Position numbers and translations under genes: made by a program. From positions 4,092,001 to 4,156,000 of the forward strand of contig JAAXNY010000005.1 of assembly GCA_013420905.1 (NCBI GenBank): a DNA stretch of 64,000 nt, given 5' to 3'. The notes beneath the pieces were generated by a model. The model saw only the letters and a list, made by a program, of their open reading frames with translations. It did not search any database and was not told the origin of the DNA. Of the stretch, positions 1 to 12,803 are shown piece after piece (positions within the stretch are counted from its first letter, which is position 1; each line of letters starts with the position of its first letter). The DNA comes from Collybia mongolica. Its lineage: Eukaryota > Basidiomycota > Agaricomycetes > Agaricales > Clitocybaceae.

Positions 1-3000
1 CCTGTTCCAATGTGAGACCGGGAAACTGAGTTTTCAACTGCTCGATCAGTCTGTCGTGGATTTGTGGGTCATATGAGCTCGGTGCTGCATCACACACGAG
101 ATCTGTGAGCTCGTCTTGGGATTTGAAATGAGGTTCCATCTTGAGGAAACTGAGGGGCTTCTTCAAGGACGGTTCGCGACCGTGAAGTTGGAGGTGAATA
201 CCGATGTCAAGGCCAATAATGTGAACAGCGTATGATTTGGCAGTCGTGCGATAGGCGTGTGTGGCTATAGCATGATGAAGAGTCGAATGTCGAGCGCCAT
301 CCTTGTTCTCATAAGATATAGGTTCGTAAACCGGGGCCGGGCCAACCTCTTCACAGGCAATGGACACGATGTGATCCCAGAAGTCAGAGTCCTCGTGTAT
401 GGCTTGCAAGATTGGTTTGTGCTCCAATGCATGTTGCCAAACGACGTCGAGGAATCGCAGAACTGCCGACAACAGTTCAGGATTCGGTTCCCACATCTCT
501 TTCCAGTTGAACAGAATCTCCCTTGCAACATCAATGGCACTTGTAGGTTTGGATTTCTCTGGAGTCGCGACCGCTTTCCCCTTCCCTTTGATGTCACTGG
601 GGGTCCTGAATTGCCCAGTCACGAAGAGGTCCGCTAAAGCGGGCTCCCTGTCAACAGCAAGGGAAATGAAATCCCACACTGTGTTCCGGAGCGTAAGGTC
701 GTCATAAGGATGCTGAACGATTTGAACAAATGAAGCAACCGTAGCTTCTGGATTTGCTAGATGGCCGATGATAGTGGGAGGGGAAGGCTGTGATAGCGAA
801 AGAGATGCGCCAAGAGCCCGGAGGACGCGCATTGCCTCAACAGGCACGGTAGTGCCAACCTCACGTCCTTTGACGTAAAGGGCGAGAACATCGATGGGGT
901 CAAGCTTCGACTGACTGGAGAGATTGGTGGAAGACGCGCCGCCTGTTACCCGAGCACACAATGCTTGCTCCAGGAGGGAAGGTCGAGATGCAACAGCGGA
1001 CTTCTGTTTGTAGTTCAAGATCAAGCGTGTCAAGAGCAGGTGTGATTCCAGGAGGAAAATCAGGCGTCTGGCGTCCCCGACCCGACGAGCAACGTACAGC
1101 ATACGAATCATCAGGTCTCCTGAAGCAATAGATGAGACAAGGGGGTTTATGGTTGAACTCGTTGCTTTAAATAGTAAAACATCGGCAACCGACTGACTCA
1201 AGGTTGCGAAAGGACGTTGATCGAGAGTAGGTGGTGCATGTTGGAGTACTTCGACGTACAACGCCGTGACACGTCTTCCAATTTCAAACCGGTCGCCAAG
1301 CTGAGCATATTTCCAGCTTAGGTGCTCAACCCAGATTTCAGTGTGCACAAAACGTGCCGCGCGCAGAAGGACCTCTTCTTTAAGTTGTTGAAGGCGAGGG
1401 TTGTCAGGAAGGACAGACGACGCCGCTTCATGGAAAAGTTGCTGTACCAGATGTAAAAGTGCAAGGGTCATCGTGTAATGGCCTGTTGACCGTTCTGATG
1501 CAAGTGCAGCTGACGCAAAACCAGTGGACCGATCCGAACCAAATAGTGCAGCCGTTGACCGAATATACAACCAAACTCGACTAGAATAATGTGGGAGCGC
1601 GAGAAGGGCTGATAATACGCTTATCGTAGATGTGATCAAGTCGGTCCGTGGTTGGGTCCTGGTTCGTGTGTGCGCTCGAGTAAGGGCTTCCTCTAAGATC
1701 ATTGTTGTCAATTGGACTAGATCAGGAGGTTGGGCTTCTGTCATCGTATGCGCGACAACAGGGTCACCTGCTTCCAGGGAGAGCATTAATTGTTCGGCCT
1801 GTGCAGGGTTATCCTGGATCAAACTGCGGACGAGATTTAGAGCATCTGTGATAATCGTCTCATCCCCTTCGCTGACCATCTCAGTGCCAATCTCATCGAT
1901 TCGTAGACTCTTGATTTGAGGGATATCCCGCCTGCCGAACGATACATCTTGGTATGCGCCCCCTGAACCAGAATGCATCCTCCGCCGGTTAACATAGTCC
2001 GTCAGGACCTCCAATATGACCTTCCAGCCTGAATGTTCATGTTGCCAGGAAACGATGACAAAATCATTTCCGTCCCCGCTGAGTAGACGCCCAACGGAAC
2101 GGGCAGGAAGAATCGAACCTCCAGGAAGTTTGATAGGACGTAGGTTCACGTAGGTCAGATTTGAAGTGCCATTCGTTCCAACCCGCTCCTGCTGTTTCTC
2201 GTACAGTGCATGCGGTCCTGTGCAAGCGCTGATTGGGATGACCTGGGAGAAGGTAGAGAGCTGATTGAAGTAGTAGAAAACATGACGGTCGCAGAGATCC
2301 CGTGCATCGGAAAGGCCGAGGCCTTCATTGGAATGGTCTGCAGTGGATAAAGGGTCTGTGTCAAGGAACCCTGTAGCTGTCATGGCGCGAAGGAGTCTGA
2401 TGAGAGGCTTAATGTGGATGGGGAAGCGTGAACGTGCAACGTCGAAGATGGCACGGCGCGCAAGACCATTCTGCCAATCCGACTGCCAATATTGCGCGCA
2501 AATGCCAACAATTGACTGGCTCTCACTTCGGCCGAATAGGGCAATCCATACATTGACGAAAGCATCGAAATCAGGAATCATTTCCACTGGTACCAATTCG
2601 ACGAGGGAAATTAAGAGTCCTACGCCGATATTAGAGCATGATGGCAGTCTGGCGTAAATAATAACGAACCTTTGATTACTGAGCGGAAAGCCACAGCGTT
2701 TGGGTCTGTCACACTGGATCCTTTCCTCCAAGCTGCAGCTGTCACGAAAAGCGGTGACTGTGTCAAAAACCTCTCCAGAAGCCCGAAAAGTCCAACCTCT
2801 GGACTTAAACAAGCTTTCGACATCAGTATGTGAGTTGGCTCATGGTCCTTTGAGTAGGCTCGACTAAGGTGCGGGAGGATAGTCTCAAAGAAGGGACGAT
2901 AAGACGTTGGTATTTCCTTAAGCTCCCCCACCCTCGATGCAAGGCGCGACAGCACAAACGCCCACGCCAGATATGTGCATGCGTTTTGACCGTCGACATG

Positions 3001-4050
3001 AGACATGACAATCTGGTGTATTCGCTCCAATGAATGCGGAGACGATGCATAGAAGTCCTTGCGATCCGGGTCATCTGATATCTCCATTGCACCAGGTTCC
3101 CCGACAGTCTCAAGTTCCAGAACCTCGATTGTGATTAGCACCCAAAGTGCAGCACAATCTTCCTGCAGTTGAACTCCCTCGTCATCCAACAATAGTGTAG
3201 CATTTATCTGTTTTGAACCGAGCTTTGTTCCGTATGCTGCTTCGAATATCTTCTCCACTAAGGGCCCACTGCACGACGTGAATCCCCACATTGTCCAGAA
3301 GAGAACCTCCAATAAAACAAGCTGCTCCTTGTTCACCTGCTTCGCCCAACGTGATGCTGCCTTTGGATCCCCATTTAGGGCAGCAGGGAGCTTCTCTTTT
3401 GTTTTGCGAATATATTCAGTGATGAGGGATTCAGCGAAACTCTGGCCATCGGAAAGAAGTTGGGGTAGAAAGTCGGTCGCGGCTTGGTGAACAGGGTCGG
3501 CCGCGTTTTCTTTGGCGCGGAAGAGAGGTATTAAGGTACGGAGGACGGAGAGTCGTTCAGAATGATAAAATGGAGCGATCGCTTCGAGGAGTTCGGGAAC
3601 TAAGGACTCTGCAGACAACGGCTCGACATGTGAGGGTAAGCCCTCGTTGTAGAGGAAAGACCGCAGCAGGATAAATGATTGGACCTGGTCGATCTGGAAT
3701 TTGGCGCTGATAGCAAGGGCAAATTCCTTGTCCGTCTCATCGACGCGAAAAGTAACACCATCTGCCAAAACAACCGAACCACTCTCAATCTTTTTCTTCG
3801 ACGCGTCTGAGGGCTCTCCAAAGGGGTTGGTTATAGCAACGAGCTGTTGCTTGCGAGGATTGAGATATTCTATAAGATGTTCTTCTCTCACGCCTTCTAG
3901 GTGGCCGGACAGAATCGAGTGAAGTTGAAGATATGTCCTAAAAAGTACGACAAAAGTTAACTATGGTTGATTGGTAGCGCTTATTTGGTTTTCATATTTC
4001 ACTCACACATCACAGAGGCTGGATCGTTTTGAGGACTCGCCCGACATCAT
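1..4050 (-). CDS. NUP188: Nucleoporin Nup188 (5' part, runs off the window)
   Basis: Large scaffold nucleoporin of the inner ring of the nuclear pore complex. Three exons are visible: 4050-4007, 3937-2670 and 2619-1; the C-terminal third lies outside the window. About 1,300 residues can be read without a stop. The start is ATG at 4050 (MMSGESSKRSS), because exon 1 splices in frame (donor GTGAGT, acceptor TTTTAG) to a conserved N-terminus reading TYLQLHSILSGHLEG, followed by NPFGEPSDASKK and an ESGSVVLADG stretch that I recognise from Nup188. The second intron is 50 bp and joins K-G-LLISLVELVP. The rest is alpha-helical solenoid without other motifs. The ORF beginning at 3891 uses a GTG and is not the true start. 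I am confident of the family from the N-terminal pattern and overall length; an alternative would be another large Nup192/Nup205-type solenoid. Confidence 0.85.
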
Positions 4051-5689
4051 GCAGAGTAGTTGAGCAGATCCGAGTTAAAGCGTTGCTCACCACCGGCCGA
4101 CGCGCTGAGCACCTGTTTGGCAAATGTCCCAATGTACATCAAAAACAAACTTAACACAACACAACAAGCATGGTCGGAAGTACGGCCCGACCCCTTCACA
4201 CCATCAACACTAGCTCACCCCCCCAATTCGATTCTTCTCATTCTGCGGCCTCCGTTTTGTTCTCCGTATTATTAAGGAATAACGGCGTTAGTCAGACATA
4301 CCTTTGCGCCGATGACTGAATAATGATGACCGGGCCACCGCCAACCTTTGCGTATCTGATTTCTAGTCTCATAAACCCGCCCGCGTGTGATCGGTGCAAA
4401 GTTTCGTTAGAACCAGCCCCAGTACGAGCATGTTAATGGCATGGGCTTTAACGACTGTGCTTAGAATGATGGAAGCACCTGACGTTATGCAAGAAGCTCG
4501 GAAGATCGGATGCCACGCTCGAAGAGTGCGATTGGGGTCCATGTGTAGATATAATGTGCGCTTGCCTCTCATCTAGTCAACAAGGAAGCTGATTTTCCCC
4601 TAGACTATAGGCATAAGCCCCATCCATGGATGTAGACTTAAAGATATACTTTGCTTGCATACTGTTGCGGTGCTGGAAATGCAATGCCAAATAATCAAAC
4701 GGGAACCTTCAGCTTTGTGGGGGATGCAAACGAATCGCTTGCTGTGGCAACGGTACGTCGCCCACGTCATCGACTCGAACTTCGACAGCAGCTAAATTGC
4801 TGCGCTAGAATGCCAAAGAGGGGATTGGGCACAATACGAACCCTTTTGTAAGCCCCACAGCGAACTTGAGGCGGACCTGAGAGTATTGCGATGATACTGG
4901 CGGGGCTGCATGCTAATCGGACTGGTTTCCCATCAAAAAAAGATTATTTGGATACTCAAACGCGCAGTCAGAGTGTTACGAAAACGATGCTAATGAGAAT
5001 GGCGCGCCCTTCGCATTTTTCGCCACCCGAAAGGGAACCACTCAGGTTCGAACCATGCTGTCCCGTTTGGTAGGCACAATATCAACCTCTCCAGATTTTG
5101 TAACTTATTGAAATCATCATGATAGTGCGCGAACATTGCAAGATATCAGAATGGAAAATGATATTTATCCTGAAGCCTATCCGCCCCGTACTTTCCTACA
5201 TGCAAAGATTGTAATATATCATCCTTCTGCAGCCAGGAACACGCCACGATTGGCCGCCATATCCACAGCAAAGTACCATACGACAATGGGCTCGATGGAT
5301 CATCCCAATGCAGGACGAACCAGGAGATCCTAGCAGACTGTACTTTTGCAGAGGACGCATTCGCAGACACCCCGGAGGTTCGATCCCACTATCAGCCAGG
5401 ACCCGTGAAGAGTGCCGCGAGTCTCTCATCGACCAGACATGGCGTGGAGAATACCTTCCGCCCATTAAAGAAATCAACATGTCATTAACGGACGAACATC
5501 TCATGACGAAGCCGCGGTAGTAGTGACGTTCTAACTTCATCGATGACCGTCCTTTTTGCGCTCGAGAAGCTAAACCCCGGCGACGATTCCTGGACAAGGA
5601 AGGAGACCTTACAGCCCACTTTAGCCCAATCAGCTCATTCAGATTTCCTCATCTTAATGACTCCCCAAGGTCATCGGTGCGAACAGCGA
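4051..5689. other. Intergenic, no supported gene
   Basis: The first 200 bp upstream of Nup188 are CT- and AC-rich, as expected for a promoter and 5' leader. The rest has only short ORFs without recognisable domains or consistent splice patterns. The last part (about 5290-5689) may belong to the decayed gene that follows, but I could not read it as protein with confidence. Confidence 0.5.
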
Positions 5690-6260
5690 GGAATTCCAGC
5701 GCTTATCCTTTCTACACGAGAGTTTTCATCCTCTCCCAGCCCTCAAAGTCCTAAAGGTAACAGCCGCTTGAATCGCGGGGTGTTTTCTGACTATATAGAT
5801 TCTGCTGTGTGGTCCTGAACTTCATGGCTCTGGGTCCGGCGCAGCCCCTTACGAGCAACAGCTCCTTGATTGTTGTAAGTGCTTCACGTTTTGAGCAAGA
5901 AGTTCCGTACCAATCCCTACATGTCTTGCCGGGACCGCAGCGCGAATCGTGGTGATAATATATCACAATTATATTATGGAGAGTCCGTACTCGATTGATT
6001 TCACAAAGGCACAACCTCTGATAAATGCCACAGCACGTATCATGCTTTCGTGAAAAGCAAGGGACGAAATTATACGGCGCCCGATGTCGCCGTTGCCTTC
6101 AATACTGGCTGCGGGGCAGGGCTTGAAACCCAGAGCATGACGGACCGGCTGCTAGATCCTCTCACCGAAAGCTCACATGGCGCGAGATCGAGCAGATTCT
6201 AGTCAGGAACAAAGTACCGACGTTGTTCACGGTACGGCATAATTACAATTCAACTTGCAA
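5690..6260 (+). pseudogene. Possible remnant of an MSS51-like / MYND-associated C-terminal domain
   Basis: Conceptual reading in pieces gives EEFQRLSFLHESFHPLPALK, then after a possible 42-bp intron (5757-5798) ILLCGPELHGSG, then DKCHSTYHAFVKSK with a following PDVAVAFNTGCG, and in another frame WREIEQILVRNKVPTLFT. This order (GPEL, YH, PD.AVAFN.G, W..., VPTLFT) resembles the C-terminal domain shared by mitochondrial splicing suppressor 51-like proteins of fungi. The frame shifts between blocks, there is no convincing start, and no MYND zinc finger is seen upstream. I therefore treat it as a broken fragment. Family assignment is from memory of the pattern and is tentative. Confidence 0.35.
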
Positions 6261-6569
6261 CCTGGGAGTAATTCAAAAAGTAGGCAATAGATAACGAAAA
6301 TGCGAAAAAAGATGGACGCCTTAAATCTGCGGGCGCCAATTTCATGCCTGACTCGAACGTCAAGTCAACTTATGGGGGAGTATGCTCTCATTCCACGCGC
6401 TCTTACACGACTAGGGGCTTCCAGTCCTACAATCGTTGGATTGTGGGTGGATTCCGATAGCGCGCTGTTGCAGCTCTGGGGTCTAATGTGAGTGTGGGTT
6501 TCTCTGACTTTCATGGCACTGGTTTTATTTCGGCAGCGGGTCTGACACATGTCCGATTTCAACTCTGTA

Positions 6570-8893
6570 TTAACTTGGCTGCCTATGATCATCACTTTCG
6601 ACATCTGGAGGTTCCGCATGATCTAGTTTATCTGCACTGGGTTCCACTTCTTGGGGTAAGATAAGGTTGAGGATAGCAGCTACGATGCCCGAGGATAGGA
6701 CTAAACATTTCAATATTGAGCGTCATCACTTCTTCAGTTATGACTGACTTACACGGTGTGCTTTGCACGATTGTGATTGAGTCAAATAGACCCTGGAGCC
6801 CTTTGCTACGATTTTCAACTCGATCAAAGAGATGTGTAAATATACCAGGAACAAGCAGGTCCCCGAAGCCAAACGACAGAGCTGCTGCCAGCACGAAACG
6901 GTCTCGCCGTGTAAATCGTACGTAGGATAGGATACGGACCCCTGATGCGGTCACACTCGCGAAAAGGAACGTTGTCACGCCCCCAAGTACGGGGTTAGGA
7001 ATGGCTAGGAAAACACCTGATATCTTTCCCAAGACACCAAACATGATGAGGAAAAAGCAGCACCATCTCCCCGCTCCTCGGTTTGCACATCGAGTGATGG
7101 CAATCACCCCGTTGTTTTGCGCAAATGTGGAAAGGGGGGCAACGGTGAATAGTGCGGACATGAATCCTCCAATACCATCAACCTGTCGAAGTTTATCAAT
7201 GGGGGATAAGGTAAATACGGACGGAGCGACAGACTAGTAATCCTCCCTGTATCCTCGATTCGAATTCCTCGCCCTCAACTTCAACCCGGGATACTTCCGC
7301 TGATGCAGTGATATCACCTATGGCTTCCATTGCAAGGGAGACTAGCAATAAAACGATGATATATTGAATTACATGAAGCTGTGCTGCCTTACTGCACACA
7401 TACCATAAACGGCCAGCATTGGTAATATGGCAGGCGGGTAAACTGATATTTTGAAGCGACGAACCCTATTCGAGTTTGAGAGTTGTGGCTCAAACGCCGT
7501 TGAAGGTATACGCCCACCATAGAAAGGTAATGACGGGTGCTGATTTGATGGTACTTCCATCTATATAACCAGCAGCGCCCGCCACGATACATCCGACAGC
7601 AAGGCCGACAATTATACTGATATTCTTGAGAAATGGGGACCCAAAGATTTCAGTGATAATGATAGCTATGAATGATAGGAATCCTAGGCCGATGAATTCG
7701 GCTGAACCCCAACTAACAAAATAAGTTGAATGAAATTGACTTGGAGTAATTTTACATACGCAAGAGGCCGTGGTGCAAAGATGGTGGGGCAGAGCTCAAA
7801 GATGCCAGCTGCGGGAGAGTCCTTGCAGTCATTAGACCCGCCGCCCCAATTGGGTATGCCTGACGCGCCGATGAGAGAGGCTCCGATCATGAGGACAACC
7901 GTTCCTAATATCAAATTACTAATTAGAGCTGGTCATATATGCTTGAATCAAACTAACCGGTGACCATGGGAGGGAACACCCTCTGCAATATTCGAGGTGG
8001 CGCAAAGGACATAAATATTTCGAGAAAGGAGCAAATCAACGAAGTTCCTTGGTATACCGCATTTGTTCACTGAACAAGACACGATGTGACATTCCTCACC
8101 TAATACCATGCCATACGCGTCGGGACACGGCCCTCGAGTAACGCCTGTAGCCAAAGTCGTAGATGGACAAGTTCCATCTCTGTACATTGCTTCGAATATC
8201 TACCCCACAGATCCTTGCAGTCAGTATGGGGCTCAACGGGGTGGAAAAAGAAGCACAGACCGCATTAGCTGTGCTGAGGGTCGAGAAGCTAGTTCCTACT
8301 ACTGTTATCAGACCAGTTCCTAGGTAATATCCGTGAAAGAGCTTTATTCGCGACATCTGGAGAAGACTCAGGGTGCCTGGCATGAAATCAGTAAAATGCC
8401 AGAAGCCGTTGGGGTTGGATCAAGTGCTAGTACACACCACCACTAATCAGTGAGGCCGAGATCATGTACGCCGAAGTTTCATTGTCCAAATTCAGAGAAG
8501 ACGCTAAGATAATGGGAGGCGTAATCAAACCGGCAAGCATCGCAAGAGCATGCTGTAACCCGCTTGTAATGGCCAGTACAAGGGGTAACTCTGTATTCAA
8601 GGCATAAAAAGGCGGGAGGCGAGGTTTGCTTCTGCCACGAGAGAATGGAAGGGTTGGTGTACATAGCCTTCCGAAGGCGTTAGATGATCGCACCGACATT
8701 GATAAGTAATTACATACCATGCATAGTCGTAGTCGCCAAACCAGCCATCATGGGTTGTCGTTTTTTCACCAATTCGAGAGATCCTCATCCGAAGGGGTAC
8801 GTCGCCACTCTCAGTCGGGATCTCAGGTACTGTGGCGGTTTCTTGAAGAGTTTGACTTGGCTGTAGTTCATCCTTGTCTGTTTGACTACCCAT
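6570..8893 (-). CDS. Uric acid/xanthine permease, NCS2 family (UapA/UapC-like)
   Basis: Plasma membrane H+ symporter importing purines (uric acid, xanthine). Eleven exons: 8893-8718, 8667-8438, 8376-8261, 8199-8100, 8047-7958, 7904-7760, 7712-7518, 7465-7404, 7341-7235, 7182-6753, 6700-6570. They total 1,782 nt (593 aa), close to Aspergillus UapA and UapC. All introns are GT..AG and about 45-65 bp. Family landmarks in order: GDYDYAW, LQHALAMLAG, YYLGTGLITVVGTSF, a second-loop MVTGTVVLMIGASL, SVYPPAILPMLAVY, AMEAIGDITA (the substrate-binding Glu region), FAQNNGVIAITR (the Gln-Asn pair), PNPVLGGVTTFLF and FTRRDRF. The C-tail ends ESDDHRQPS then TAA at 6570. It appears intact. Its promoter and parts of its exons are duplicated just upstream. 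Substrate range cannot be told from sequence alone. Confidence 0.9.
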
Positions 8894-9095
8894 AATTAGA
8901 ACCAGCAGTGCCTTCGTGTCGACAGCAGCGTGGGTTTAGAGCGTTTACTGGCTTGCACTTCAGCGGGAGGGAAGCGATGTCATTGAGCAGGCTATGTGGG
9001 AGAACTTAGAGGACTTGACAGAAGGCGATAAAGAAGTAAAGATAAGGCATGATTGATTTTCCACTCATTGACGTGTGCCAGTGGGGGTGTGGAAG
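8894..9095 (-). promoter_or_regulatory. Upstream region of the permease, duplicated at 10047-10220
   Basis: This 200-bp stretch, including AGAGCGTTTACTGG, AGCGATGTCATTGAGCAGG and CACTCATTGACGTG, has a clear counterpart upstream of the pseudocopy at 10047-10220. The promoter was therefore copied with the gene. The 215 bp that follow (9096-9310) are not duplicated and hold nothing I recognise. Confidence 0.6.
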
Positions 9096-9310
9096 TATTT
9101 AGACCGGCCCGTCTGCGAGAAGCACAGAAACGATAGTGGAGTGATCAATGACCCAGAGTCACGGGGCGGGACGGTTACGCATATATCACGTTGTTTGTCA
9201 ATGTCATCACGTGTGTGGGCGAAACGAACCAGAGAAAGATCTCAAGTTCGAAAAAAATCTCGGATGGCGACGACATACCAGTACCTCCAATATGATCTTT
9301 CACTCTGAAA

Positions 9311-10046
9311 GTTCATGTTGTCACGCCTCCAAGGACAGGGTTAGGCATGGCCAAGAAATCACCTGATATTTTTCTCAGAATACCGAATAGGATGAGGAAG
9401 AAGCAGCACCATCTCCCTGCTTCTCGGTCTGCACGTCGAGTTATAGCAATCACTCCGTTGTTTTGTGCATATGTGGAAAGGGGGGCGACAGTGAACAGTG
9501 CGGACATGGATCCTCCAACTTTACCGTCAACCTATCAAGTTTTATCAATGGGGGACAAGTTGACATCAGACGGAGCGACAGACTAGTATTCCTCCCTGCA
9601 TCCTCGATTCGAATTCTTTGCCTTTAACTTCAACCCGGGATACTTCCGCCGAGGCAGTGATATCACCTGTGGCTTCAATTGCAAAGAGAGACTTGCAATA
9701 GAACGACGATGCAATGAATTACAAGGAAATACGCTGTCTTACTGCACACATACCATAAACGGCTAGCATTGGTAGTATGGCAGGCGGGTAAACTGATATT
9801 TTGAAGCGATGAACCCTATTTACGAATTTGAGAGTTTCGCCCAAACGTCGTCGAAGGCGCACACTCACCATAGAAAGGTAATGACAGGGCTGATTTGATG
9901 ATACTTCGTCGCCTTCTCAATAATTCGAGAGATCTTCATGCGAATGGGTGCGGGGCGATTCTCAGTCGGGGTCTCAGGTACTGTGATGGTCTCTCGAAGG
10001 GATTGACTTGGTTGAAGTTCAGAGTCCTTGTTTCTTTACCGTCCAT
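9311..10046 (-). pseudogene. Truncated tandem copy of the NCS2 permease with an internal deletion
   Basis: Homologous to the permease at 6570-8893. It has the start region (ATG at 10046), whose reading frame has shifted and stops early. It then jumps at about 9902-9908 straight to the exon equivalent to 7712-7518, losing what corresponds to roughly 7556-8760 of the intact gene. Introns are still present, so this is a DNA-level copy and not a processed one. It keeps a block reading YAQNNGVIAITRRADREAG and then IPNPVLGGVTT-like sequence (AMPNPVLGGVTT). It ends at about 9311, where homology stops and the last 150 codons are missing. No functional protein is expected. Confidence 0.85.
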
Positions 10047-10225
10047 TGTTGAAACCAGCGGTGTTTTCGTCTCGTGGGTTAAGAGCGTTTGTTCACTTGC
10101 GCCACAACGAGAAGAAGCGATGTCATTGAGCAGGTGGGGGACATCAGAGGGTCTGTAATGATAGAAGACGATAAAAAGCAATAATAGATGATTTGATTTT
10201 TCACTCATTGACGTGGGCCAGGGGC
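10047..10225 (-). repeat. Duplicated permease promoter
   Basis: Second copy of the sequence at 8894-9095, sharing AAGCGATGTCATTGAGCAGG and CACTCATTGACGTGGGCCAG with small indels. It marks the far edge of the tandem duplication. The 105 bp up to the histone deacetylase stop hold that gene's 3' end. Confidence 0.7.
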
Positions 10226-10330
10226 TGTGGGCCGCTTGCTAATGTAGAGCCTGGAAGCGTTCTAAGTCCTTCAAGTAGCCAATAAGAATTACATACATTC
10301 TGGAAATACATCATGCAATAGAACATCCAA

Positions 10331-12357
10331 TTAAGTCTCAACAGCCATATCTTCCCAATCTTCCTCCGGCTCATCCTCAAGGCGACCCCCCCTCTCCATG
10401 AGCTCTCCGAGATTCACGGAACGTGGTATAGGAGATATCCCCTGCTTTCCAAGTAGTACGCGTTCCACTGTCTCATCCCAGTGTGCCCCACTTTGGAAGA
10501 ACCGGCGTTTCGCTGTCTTCCCAGGCAGAGCCCCACATTCATAGTGCCCGTAGCCGTGCTCGTGGGCAGGGATATCGAAGTACTGTCCGGTGAGAAGGCT
10601 CATGCGTTTCCTGGGCGCGGAAGATCTCACGGACCGTGCGTTAGTGCGGTGACGACCCGATGTGGGGTCGTCATCGGAATCCCATGAGTCTTGGTCTTCA
10701 GAATCTTCTGATGCTGTGTCCGATTCTTGCAGGTTGTACACATAACGGGCGTGTTCTTGTTGAAGTTGTTAAATATTTTATTCAAACAGTAAGCTGAGAT
10801 AACGTACGGGCAAGGCGCTCATCTAACTCGTCTCTCCCTTCATCTTCGTCCCTCCCAAAACCAAGATGTTGCTTGATACTTTCTCGGGGCACGTCGTGCA
10901 TGCCCACAGAAGGCGCAGGTATGAGTTCTTGTAGTTGTTCAAGAGCTGTTATCCTGTGATTATAACAATTAGATCGCCGAAATCAACGTATATGGGATGG
11001 GACAAACCTAACTTTCTCTAAAGAGCCATCTTTAACGTTCAGGTCGTCCATATTATTCTCCACGACCTCCAGGCGATATCTCGGTCCAAACCACTCGAAA
11101 TATTGATTCCAGGGTAGATTGGGATCGATTGAATCTTCAATCCCGAGGGCACACGCTGTCTCATAGGTCCATGTCCGAGCCACATTCTTGACTGTATATC
11201 CACCACCACCAAGGAGTATGAGGGGGATATTCTGCTTTCGGAGGTACTGCACGCAATGTGCATGGCCGTACATAGTAAGGTTAAAGCATCCGAGCTTGTC
11301 TCCCGCCAGGGAATCGGCGCCACATTGTAACACAACTGCGGATGGTTTGTAGACTTCGAGGATTTTGGAAATGACCTGAGTTGTTAATTAGCCCATATGA
11401 AATAACGACAAGAGAATCGCTCACCGGTTCAAAAACACTTCGAAACGCTTCATCTGTGATACCATCCTTCAGTGGAACATTAATCGCGTATCCCTTCCCC
11501 TTTGCCCTCCCTCTATCCTCTTGAGTCCCCGTCCCTGGGAAATATTCTCCAAATTTGTGGAAACTGCACGTCATGACGCGATCGGTGGTATAAAATGCCT
11601 CTTCCACTCCGTCTCCATGATGACAGTCAATATCAATGTACAACACGCGTGGATACGACCTCAGAAGTTCAAGTATCCCTAGAACGATGTCGTTGATGTA
11701 GCAAAAACCTGATGCTTCACGTTTTTTCGCGTGGTGAAGCCCCCCAGCCCAGTTAATTGCAATGTCGGCGGATCCGGAGGTTAGCCGCTGAGCGGCACCT
11801 TATTTACTCATCAGTTTCGTATAGTTATAGATATGGGTTGGAGTCAACTCACATATAGAACCCCCGGCAGATATCGAACAAAACTCGAAAACACCCTCGA
11901 ATGCCGGGTTGTCTTCCCCAACCAGAACTGCCCCAATGCCGGTAAAAACAAGAACAAGTTGCCATTCCAATGCGACTCACATCTCGTTCCATGGTATGTG
12001 AGGTCTTCGGCGGTCTCGGGCGTCACTCGGTTGAGGAAATGTATGTATTCGTCGGTGTGGAAGGAGGTCATGGTTTCTGGCGAGGCACGTTTTGGCCTCT
12101 GTGATGGACTAGCATTTGAGCATGGCGGGACTTGGAATAGTTTTTTTTACTCACCAATACATGCATCTTTCCTAGCATATCATAAGCAGCCACCAAGTCG
12201 TGTGTTACGCGTATGCGGTGGGGTTTCATCGGGTGGCCGATGCCATAGGTGTACGAACCAACGTCCGCTGTAGGCCCCCGAATTAGCTTGTGCCTACCAG
12301 AAGGCTGAGAGAAATAGGCTCACAATCATAGTAGTAGGCCACTCGTCTCTTTGACAT
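10331..12357 (-). CDS. Class I histone deacetylase (Rpd3-like)
   Basis: Zn-dependent lysine deacetylase acting in nuclear corepressor complexes. Eight exons: 12357-12324, 12267-12155, 12098-11981, 11927-11853, 11798-11425, 11375-11008, 10953-10808, 10755-10331. They total 1,653 nt (550 aa). The N-terminus [20 protein letters not shown] and [10 protein letters not shown] are class I hallmarks. Catalytic features: the His pair in AGGLHHAKK, zinc ligands in DIDCHHGDG and [10 protein letters not shown], and the glycine-rich GGGGYT loop with its Tyr. Rpd3 is favoured over Hos2 by [17 protein letters not shown]. The last 140 residues form a lineage-specific acidic and basic tail ([20 protein letters not shown]). 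It stands head to head with Mcd4 across 446 bp. The Cys in DIDCHHGDG, where Ile or Val is usual, is a mild oddity. Confidence 0.9.
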
Positions 12358-12803
12358 TGAAGATGATGGGCAAGAGGATCACAACTTCGCCCATCTGACA
12401 TTCTGGCAGCGGCCCCGTGCACGTTTGTTCAGGCCGATCACGCAGAGCCACCCGTAAAAGACAGATGCAAATATGGAAATATGTCTGTGAGGGGTCTTTT
12501 GCACGATGTTCGGCAATATTTGATCCGGTGAGATCGCTGCACCATCCGCTCCAAGCAAATGCAAACAACACCCTTGTTCCCTTTCCACGACCATCGCTAA
12601 CCGAATTTCGAACTTGGGAGTACTCGTGACCTTCATTCCTTATCACCAGACGGTCCCTACGTTCACTTTCATGAAACTGTAAGCTCCACGGACGAACTCG
12701 GACTCGCCTCGCTCACAAATGTATTTGGCAGACTCTAATACACGCTACTCGTGAACGTTACACAGTTCAGCCTCCGTTGGCTCGGTCCTCATTATAAATT
12801 ACT
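12358..12803. promoter_or_regulatory. Divergent promoter between the deacetylase and Mcd4
   Basis: 446 bp between two start codons pointing away from each other (12357 minus, 12804 plus). No open frame here shows a domain. It includes CT-rich and AT-rich patches, such as CTCATTATAAATTACT just before the Mcd4 start. It presumably serves both genes; this is inferred from layout alone. Confidence 0.55.

Noticed and set aside
2155..2657. Short ORFs on both strands within 2155-2657
   Set aside because: The Nup188 reading frame runs through this region without a break.
5041..5060. CAGGTTCGAACC resembling a tRNA B box (also GGAGGTTCGATCCC near 5383)
   Set aside because: No matching T-stem, A box or acceptor stem could be drawn around either site.
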